Shown here one piece after another: positions 17,620 to 22,299 of a DNA stretch of 22,299 bases. Positions within the stretch are counted from its first letter, which is position 1, and each line of letters opens with the position of its first letter. The notes beneath the pieces were generated by a model, which did not search any database, was not told the origin of the DNA, and saw nothing but the letters and a program-made list of their open reading frames with translations. The position numbers and the translations under genes are program-made. This stretch comes from Planctomycetaceae bacterium (lineage in GTDB: Bacteria; Planctomycetota; Planctomycetia; Pirellulales; UBA1268): NCBI GenBank assembly GCA_005789975.1, contig SXWC01000122.1:1-22299 (forward strand), in the 5' to 3' direction.

Positions 17620-17649
17620 GGCAACTTCCTCGGCACGGTTGCCTGTTTT
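17620..17649 (+). terminator. Probable intrinsic terminator of ligA
   Basis: GGCAAC (17620-17625) pairs with GTTGCC (17638-17643) around a 12-nt loop and is followed directly by TGTTTT. It lies about 40 nt after the ligA stop codon. The stem is short, so confidence is moderate. Confidence 0.42.
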
Positions 17650-17685
17650 CCAGCGGATCCAGCGATTCGCAGCCGCGCCTAGCTG

Positions 17686-17803
17686 TCCGTGGACAAAGTC
17701 ATCCATGACCTTTGTCCACTGGATCGACCGGTGGAAACGCCGAGGGTTTCCACGGTCGATGATCCTCGCATCCTGCTCGGGCAGACTTGTTCCACAGTCT
17801 GCT
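17686..17803. repeat. Three consecutive stem-loops in a convergent intergenic region
   Basis: Stem 1: GTGGACAAAG (17689-17698) with CTTTGTCCAC (17710-17719), extended by TCC/GGA outside and TCAT/ATGA inside. Stem 2: ATCGACC and GTGGAAAC (17723-17729, 17731-17738) with GTTTCCAC and GGTCGAT (17746-17753, 17754-17760), one bulged G, 7-nt loop. Stem 3: GCAGACT (17781-17787) with AGTCTGC (17796-17802), 8-nt loop. All three carry a GTGGA or TCCAC core. It could be a REP/BIME-like repeat, a bidirectional transcript end, a small RNA, or a protein-binding array. It lies between ligA and the HTTM gene and encodes no evident protein. Confidence 0.65.
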
Positions 17804-17845
17804 AGGGCGGCGAGCCGAACCGAGCCGTTCCGGCCGGTCCACGCA

Positions 17846-18718
17846 TCACCGCCGCCGCCAGACCTCCGCGAGCGGCACCGCGAAGATCCCCATGGACAGG
17901 CCCCACAGCGGCTCCCCGGCGAGGACTCCGACGAGCGGCCAGGCCAGCAGGCCCATCCGGGCGACTGTCCGCTGCGTGGCGGCGAACCACAGACCGACCG
18001 CAAACACGACCTCGAAGCCCACGATCGCGTGCGTCACGAGGTTCATCAGGTATTCCGACCGGCCGTAGAGCGGGGTGAGATCGACGACCCGCGATGCCCT
18101 CACCGCCAGCGACCATGCCGCGGTGCCGTCCCACCAGACGTCGCCCCTGAGTTGGGCGAGGATCGCAGCGACGGTGATCGTCACGGCGTAAACCTGCAGC
18201 AGGCCGAGCGACACGCGGGCCCGGGTCGAGGGGCGGGGAGGTCCGCCGCCGGCACGTCCGGCGAGCCAGTGATCCACCGAGAGGTCGCGTCCGCACGGTC
18301 CCACCACGAGGCACCAGAGCAACACGGCGAGACAGTCGTCGGCGGGCCCCACCAGCATCGGACCACGGTGGAGCAGCGACGCCCAGAGCACGGCAGACAC
18401 CGGCGCCGCGATCCATGAGCCGATCCCGAGCAGGAGGGCGACAAATGCCACGGCGGTGGCGCCGAAGAGAGCCTGAAGCGACGCGGGAGTCGTCGCGAAG
18501 TCGAAGAACGAGAAACCGAACGGCGGCCGCCACGCCGCGGCCACGTCGCGGGGAACCATCCCGCCGGGGCCGAACCACGCCTGCAGGTCGCCCGCGTAGG
18601 TCCAGAGCAGCAGCAGGCCGAGGGCCGCGGCGAGGATGCGGACGACCGCGAGCGGCCGTGCATCGGCCGGGGCGAACCAGAACCGCGTCCATGTCTCGCC
18701 GATGCCGGGGCTTTCCAT
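17846..18718 (-). CDS. HTTM-domain integral membrane protein
   Basis: The protein has 290 aa with about seven hydrophobic helices over most of its length. The N-terminal WFAPADARPLAVVRILAAAL followed by LQAWFGPGGMVPRD is typical of HTTM proteins, which are related to the membrane part of vitamin K-dependent gamma-carboxylase. A Ser-Val-Asp (SVDHWLAG) after a helix pair resembles the family SLD/SVD element. The globular C-terminal domain of true carboxylases is absent, so the activity is unknown. The start ATG at 18718 lacks a Shine-Dalgarno and has TATCCT 6 nt upstream. The frame is open for 112 more codons upstream, but this overlaps the preceding gene. It lies 44 nt after the beta-barrel gene on the same strand. 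Confidence 0.82.
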   Translation of the reverse strand: MESPGIGETWTRFWFAPADARPLAVVRILAAALGLLLLWTYAGDLQAWFGPGGMVPRDVAAAWRPPFGFSFFDFATTPASLQALFGATAVAFVALLLGIGSWIAAPVSAVLWASLLHRGPMLVGPADDCLAVLLWCLVVGPCGRDLSVDHWLAGRAGGGPPRPSTRARVSLGLLQVYAVTITVAAILAQLRGDVWWDGTAAWSLAVRASRVVDLTPLYGRSEYLMNLVTHAIVGFEVVFAVGLWFAATQRTVARMGLLAWPLVGVLAGEPLWGLSMGIFAVPLAEVWRRR

Positions 18719-18724
18719 CACCCC

Positions 18725-18730
18725 AGGATA
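18725..18730 (-). promoter_or_regulatory. Candidate -10 element, leaderless start of HTTM gene
   Basis: TATCCT on the minus strand, keeping the key A2 and T6 of the -10 box, ends 6 nt before the ATG at 18718. It lies in the 44-nt gap after the upstream gene. Confidence 0.4.
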
Positions 18731-18762
18731 CCCGCTTGCCCGGCGGCATCGACCTCCCCGGT

Positions 18763-19578
18763 TCAATACCGCAGCCCGATCCCCACGTTGGAGAAGAATG
18801 ACGGTGTCGTCTCGTTGAGCCCCCAGCCCACGCGGAGTCCGATCTCGAGATCCTCGGTCGCCAACACGTGGCCGCCGAAGCTCGCATATTGGATGTTGAG
18901 CGGGATCTCCTTCTGCGACGTGAAGATGGCGAAGTATTCGACGTGCAGGCTCCAGCGGTCGCCGATCGGTGCTTTGATCACGCTCGACGGCGCCCACTGA
19001 GCGAAGGAGTCTTCCTCCTCGAAGCCGGTGCCGTACCTCATGGCCGATGTCCACTCCCAGCCGTTGGAGAATCGCCAGCCGAGCGATTCGCCGACCACGA
19101 CCGTCGACTTGTTGGACGGGCCGTAGACGGGCGTGTAGCCCTGCAGCACGGCCGCCGACCGGGGCAGCCAGCCGTCCTGCTCGCTCGTCTCCACCTTGGC
19201 GCCGTAGAGCACGCGGCTCTCTTCCTCGGTCTCGATGTCTTCACCGCCCAGTTCGCTCCCCGACACCGTGCCGGGGCCGCCGGCCTCGTAGTTGAAGCCC
19301 AGGCGGGCCTCGATCCTCTCGCCGATGCCCCGACGCACGAGCACCTCCGGAAAGCTGTGGGACTCCGGGCCGGTGCGGTTGTCGATGAAGGAGTAGGACG
19401 CCTCGAGAATCGACGTGTCGGCGCCGGTGGTCGTGGGCGCGAACGTGAAGGAGTCGCGGTCGGTCTCGAGTTCCTCCCGGGCCGTCGCGATCCCGGACGC
19501 GGCCACCGCGATCAGGCACCACCAAGCGCGGGCGAGCGTCCGGTGCCGATGACTCCCGCGTGGCGGTCGTGCACTCAT
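18763..19578 (-). CDS. Outer-membrane beta-barrel protein (phenol-MetA-like family)
   Basis: The protein has 271 aa. A signal peptide (basic start, core WWCLIAVAASGIATA, cleavage near residue 33) precedes an acidic N-terminal segment (REELETDRDSFTFAPTTTG). Alternating beta-strand segments follow, such as ILEASYSFID, RIEARLGFNYE, GWEWTSAMRYGTG and WSLHVEYFAIF. The C-terminus FSNVGIGLRY ends in an aromatic residue, typical of outer-membrane barrels. The layout resembles the putative MetA-pathway/transporter barrel family; the substrate is unknown. Its ATG overlaps the TGA of the FadL-type gene (ATGA, 19575-19578), which implies coupled translation. A cytosolic function is unlikely. Confidence 0.8.
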   Translation of the reverse strand: MSARPPRGSHRHRTLARAWWCLIAVAASGIATAREELETDRDSFTFAPTTTGADTSILEASYSFIDNRTGPESHSFPEVLVRRGIGERIEARLGFNYEAGGPGTVSGSELGGEDIETEEESRVLYGAKVETSEQDGWLPRSAAVLQGYTPVYGPSNKSTVVVGESLGWRFSNGWEWTSAMRYGTGFEEEDSFAQWAPSSVIKAPIGDRWSLHVEYFAIFTSQKEIPLNIQYASFGGHVLATEDLEIGLRVGWGLNETTPSFFSNVGIGLRY

Positions 19579-20837
19579 GATGTGGACCGTGGGCGGCCGG
19601 CCGGGGGCCGGTCGAAGTGCCAGGTGAAGCCGAGGCCGATCCAGTAGCTCTCGACGCTGACATAGGTGGCGTCGCCGAGGCTCTCGCCCGCCGGAAACAT
19701 CCCGCCGGCGAAGGCGTCGAAATCGAGCCCGCGCATCAGGAAATCGCCGACGCCGATGCCGGCCGCCATGCGATGCTCGTTGATGATCGCGAACTGCGAC
19801 TGCAGATACTTCACCGCCGGTATGCCGCCGGGGACGTCGATCGGGCCGATGCTGGTGCCGACCGTCTCATCGATCGGGTTCTGGGCGAGGGCGTAGCCCA
19901 GCCGGAGCTTGATCCGGTCGGTCGCCTTGTACTGCGTGCCGAGCTGCATCACCCACTGACCGCGGTAGATGCTCTTGAACAGAGCGGCGCTCGGCCAGTC
20001 GAGATAGAGGGCGTCGGCGGCCAGCAGCAGCCTGCCGTCCATGAGCGACTCGTTCGCGATGCCCAAGCCCACCTGCTGCGGCAACCCCATGTCGACGTCG
20101 CGGGGCCGACGGTCCGAAAACAACACCGCCTCGTTCTCGAACCGAAAGGCCTGCGTGGTCTGGTAGTAGGCCCCCAGCCAGGTCGCGTCACCGAGCTCAT
20201 AGTCGATCCCGAAGCCACCCCGCAGCGCGTAGGCATTCGTCATCCCGCTCGTGCCCACGAAGGGGCCCGAGGCGTAGCCGTCGCCGATGAACATCGTCGC
20301 CCCCAGCGACAGCCGATCGGTGAGCTGCACCGCCGCCGATGGGGCAAACTCGAGCAGCAGCAGATATGACGAGGTGGCGTTGCTGGCCGGTTGCTGCACG
20401 TAGCTCGAACCACCCCCCGCCGCACCGAGCACGGCAAGGCCCACGGTCATCGGCAAGGGGAGCCCCTCGATCTCCTGGGCCACGCCGATCGCCGGAACAA
20501 TGGCTCCCGGTGTGCTGCTCTTGGCCGAAAAGGGCGCGACTCCCAGCAGCGGGAGGGCCGCTTTCTGCTCCAGGTTGACCGTCGCCTCCGCGAAGGCCCC
20601 CCCGAGCGTGAAGTGGGTGCCCTTGAACTGCGTGAGCGACGCGGGATTGGCGTTGATCGCCGAGAGGAAGTCCTGGGGTGCCGCGACGCTCGTGCCGGCC
20701 ATGCCCCCCGACGCCGGCATCAGCGTGTTGCGGAAATCGATGCCGTAGGTCTGGGCCCGGGCGGGGCCCGTGCCGACGACGGCCGCGATCACCATCGCGA
20801 GGCCGCAAACCAACCGATCCGGCCGCCAATGCGTCAT
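19575..20837 (-). CDS. FadL/OmpP1-type outer-membrane transport protein
   Basis: The protein has 420 aa. A signal peptide (LVCGLAMVIAAVVGTGPARA, ending ARAQ near residue 29) is followed by the FadL-type plug region: ASGGMAGTSVAAPQDFLSAI, NANPASLTQF and GTHFTLGGAF. This NPA motif after a Gly-rich stretch marks the family. Repeated amphipathic strands then fill the length to a final YWIGLGFTWHFD. Such proteins import long-chain fatty acids or hydrophobic compounds across the outer membrane. Start ATG 20837 has GAGGAG about 10 nt upstream; the open frame extends 57 codons further but without signal-peptide logic. It is the first gene of a minus-strand run and is divergent from dnaE across 151 bp. 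Confidence 0.86.
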   Translation of the reverse strand: MTHWRPDRLVCGLAMVIAAVVGTGPARAQTYGIDFRNTLMPASGGMAGTSVAAPQDFLSAINANPASLTQFKGTHFTLGGAFAEATVNLEQKAALPLLGVAPFSAKSSTPGAIVPAIGVAQEIEGLPLPMTVGLAVLGAAGGGSSYVQQPASNATSSYLLLLEFAPSAAVQLTDRLSLGATMFIGDGYASGPFVGTSGMTNAYALRGGFGIDYELGDATWLGAYYQTTQAFRFENEAVLFSDRRPRDVDMGLPQQVGLGIANESLMDGRLLLAADALYLDWPSAALFKSIYRGQWVMQLGTQYKATDRIKLRLGYALAQNPIDETVGTSIGPIDVPGGIPAVKYLQSQFAIINEHRMAAGIGVGDFLMRGLDFDAFAGGMFPAGESLGDATYVSVESYWIGLGFTWHFDRPPAGRPRSTS

Positions 20838-20956
20838 AAGCCTCTTTCTCCTCACTTTCCCTGCCATCGGCACGACACGAACTGCCGCTTGAAGCCGCGG
20901 GGGATATGTCCCAAACGGCACACAAGATGGGCAAACCGGAGGAGCGCGGCGTTTGT

Positions 20957-20962
20957 TAGACT
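20957..20962 (+). promoter_or_regulatory. Candidate extended -10 promoter for dnaE
   Basis: TGT-TAGACT (20954-20962) is an extended -10 motif. It would give a leader of about 20 nt that contains the GAGG ribosome-binding site (20978-20981) 7 nt before the ATG at 20989. Confidence 0.4.
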
Positions 20963-20988
20963 CCCCCCTTCCCACGCGAGGCCCACGG

Positions 20989-22299
20989 ATGAGCACGCAG
21001 TCGTTCACCCATCTTCACTGCCACAGCCACTACAGCCTTCTCGACGGTGCGAGCTCGATCGAGCGGCTCGTCGATCGCACGGTGGAGCTGGGCATGAACG
21101 CCCTGGCCATCACCGACCACGGCAATCTCCACGGGGCGCTGGAGTTTTACCAGGCGGCGAAGGCCGCGAAGATCAACCCGATCATCGGGTACGAGGCCTA
21201 CATCGCCCCCGGCAGCCGCTTCCAGAAAGACGCCGGGAGCCAGCGGGATTCGAGCTACCACCTCACGCTCCTCGCCCGCGATCGCACCGGCTTCGACAAC
21301 CTCCTGAAGCTGGCCACGAAGGCCTACCTCGAGGGCTTCTATTTCAAGCCGCGGATCGACCGCGAACTGCTCGAGCAACACGGCGAGGGGCTGATCTGCC
21401 TGTCGGGGTGTCTGTCGGGCGAGTTCAGCCGGTCGCTGATCGGCTCGTCGCGGGAGCAGCGGGAGTCGCTCGCCCAGGCCCGCGAGGTGGCGGGCTGGTT
21501 TCAGAAGACCTTCGGCGACCGCTATTTCATCGAGATCCAGGACAACGGCCTCGATCTGCAGCGGCAGGTGACGGACGTGGCGCTCGAGATCTCGAGGGAG
21601 CTCGGCATCCCGCCGGTGGCCACCTGCGACTGTCACTACGTGAATCGCGAAGACGCCGAGGCTCAGGACATCCTGTTGTGCGTCAACACGGGCCGGTTTC
21701 GCAACGACGCGTCGCGGATGCGGATGGACTCGAGCGAGTTCTATCTGAAGAGCCCGGCCGAGATGCACGACGCGTTCCTGGGCCTCGACCGGGGGCTGGT
21801 GTCGGCTGCGGTCAACCGCAGCCAGGAGATCGCCGAGTCGGTTTCGATCGACCTCGATCTCGGCAAGCGGCATTTCCCCGGCTTCGACGTGCCGGGGGGC
21901 CTGACGGCCTCCGAGGAACTCCGCCGGCTCTGCCTCGTGGGATTGCGGGAGCGGTATGCGGGCGTGCCCAAGCGTTGGGCCGGGGGCGTCGCGCCCGCCG
22001 ACCCGGCCACCGGCGAACTGCACGAGCAGGCGCTCGAGCGGCTGGACCGCGAACTCAATGTGATCGACACCCTCGGCTTTGCCAGCTACTTCCTCATCGT
22101 CTGGGACTTCGTGCGGCACGCGCGAGAGCAGGGCATTCCGGCCGCGGCCCGAGGCTCTGGCGTGGGATCGCTCGTCGCCTACTCGCTCTATCTGTCGCAC
22201 GTCTGTCCGCTGGAATACGACCTGCTCTTCGAACGATTCCTCGACATCAACCGCCGTGAGGCGCCCGATATCGACATCGACGTCTGCAAGGAGCGCCGC
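20989..22299 (+). CDS. dnaE: DNA polymerase III alpha subunit, N-terminal 437 residues (cut by window end)
   Basis: This is the replicative polymerase catalytic subunit; only the first part is in the window. The N-terminal PHP domain begins with HLHCHSHYSLLDGASS (His8, His10) followed by ITDHGNLHGALEFY, then GYEAYIAPGS, the HLTLLARDRTGFDNLLKL block and CHYVNREDAEAQDILLC. The polymerase palm starts near ARGSGVGSLVAYSL and includes the catalytic aspartates in APDIDID (Asp429, Asp431), aligned with E. coli Asp401 and Asp403. The motifs visible here are intact. The class is DnaE1-like rather than PolC, because no exonuclease is inserted in the PHP domain. Start ATG 20989 has GAGG at 7-nt spacing. 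It is divergent from the FadL-type gene. Confidence 0.97.
   Translation, partial: MSTQSFTHLHCHSHYSLLDGASSIERLVDRTVELGMNALAITDHGNLHGALEFYQAAKAAKINPIIGYEAYIAPGSRFQKDAGSQRDSSYHLTLLARDRTGFDNLLKLATKAYLEGFYFKPRIDRELLEQHGEGLICLSGCLSGEFSRSLIGSSREQRESLAQAREVAGWFQKTFGDRYFIEIQDNGLDLQRQVTDVALEISRELGIPPVATCDCHYVNREDAEAQDILLCVNTGRFRNDASRMRMDSSEFYLKSPAEMHDAFLGLDRGLVSAAVNRSQEIAESVSIDLDLGKRHFPGFDVPGGLTASEELRRLCLVGLRERYAGVPKRWAGGVAPADPATGELHEQALERLDRELNVIDTLGFASYFLIVWDFVRHAREQGIPAAARGSGVGSLVAYSLYLSHVCPLEYDLLFERFLDINRREAPDIDIDVCKERR

Overview
The window reads as GC-rich bacterial chromosome, most likely from a member of the Planctomycetota (Pirellulales-like). That placement is inferred from the overall style: an ECF sigma factor followed by a tiny membrane protein, a LysM/L,D-transpeptidase-like protein with a Pro/Ala linker, an HTTM protein, a UvrC without its C-terminal helix-hairpin-helix, a GGEGNGG-type GlmM, and short scattered operons on both strands. 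No 16S or other phylogenetic marker is present to prove it. I see 19 protein genes, two of them cut by the window edges, and no rRNA, tRNA, CRISPR array, insertion sequence or phage gene. No gene-free stretch exceeds 300 bases; the longest are 384-655 (272 b), 17580-17845 (266 b) and 3006-3232 (227 b).

Left part (1-5240): the 5' end of glgC (minus) is divergent from a membrane-anchored LysM protein (plus). That protein carries what looks like a catalytically dead L,D-transpeptidase fold. A sugar-nucleotide-type nucleotidyltransferase and an MscS-like channel follow on the minus strand. A minus-strand run of glmM-like phosphohexomutase, ECF sigma factor and small membrane protein comes next.

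Middle (5302-12352): two different phosphohexomutases are divergently transcribed from what looks like one shared TATA-like core. Then come uvrC (plus) and, convergent to it, the alpha-glucan phosphorylase glgP (minus). Together glgC, the PGM-type mutase and glgP cover the entry and exit steps of glycogen metabolism. The GlmM-like mutase, the nucleotidyltransferase and a GT9 glycosyltransferase point to envelope sugar synthesis.

Right part (12468-22299): an acyl-CoA dehydrogenase-like flavoprotein, a GT9 (heptosyltransferase-like) enzyme, a conserved 115-aa protein of unknown role, and a small two-helix membrane protein whose stop overlaps the GTG start of ligA. After ligA a convergent intergenic region holds three consecutive stem-loops. 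A minus-strand group follows: an FadL-type outer-membrane protein overlapping a second beta-barrel protein by ATGA, then an HTTM membrane protein. The window ends inside dnaE (plus).

The most notable signals are not genes. Five genes lack a Shine-Dalgarno sequence and instead have a -10-like hexamer 6-8 nt before the ATG, which suggests leaderless mRNAs. There is a symmetrical divergent promoter at 6690-6697, a 26-bp palindrome just upstream of the LysM gene, and the triple stem-loop at 17686-17803 with repeated GTGGA/TCCAC half-sites.
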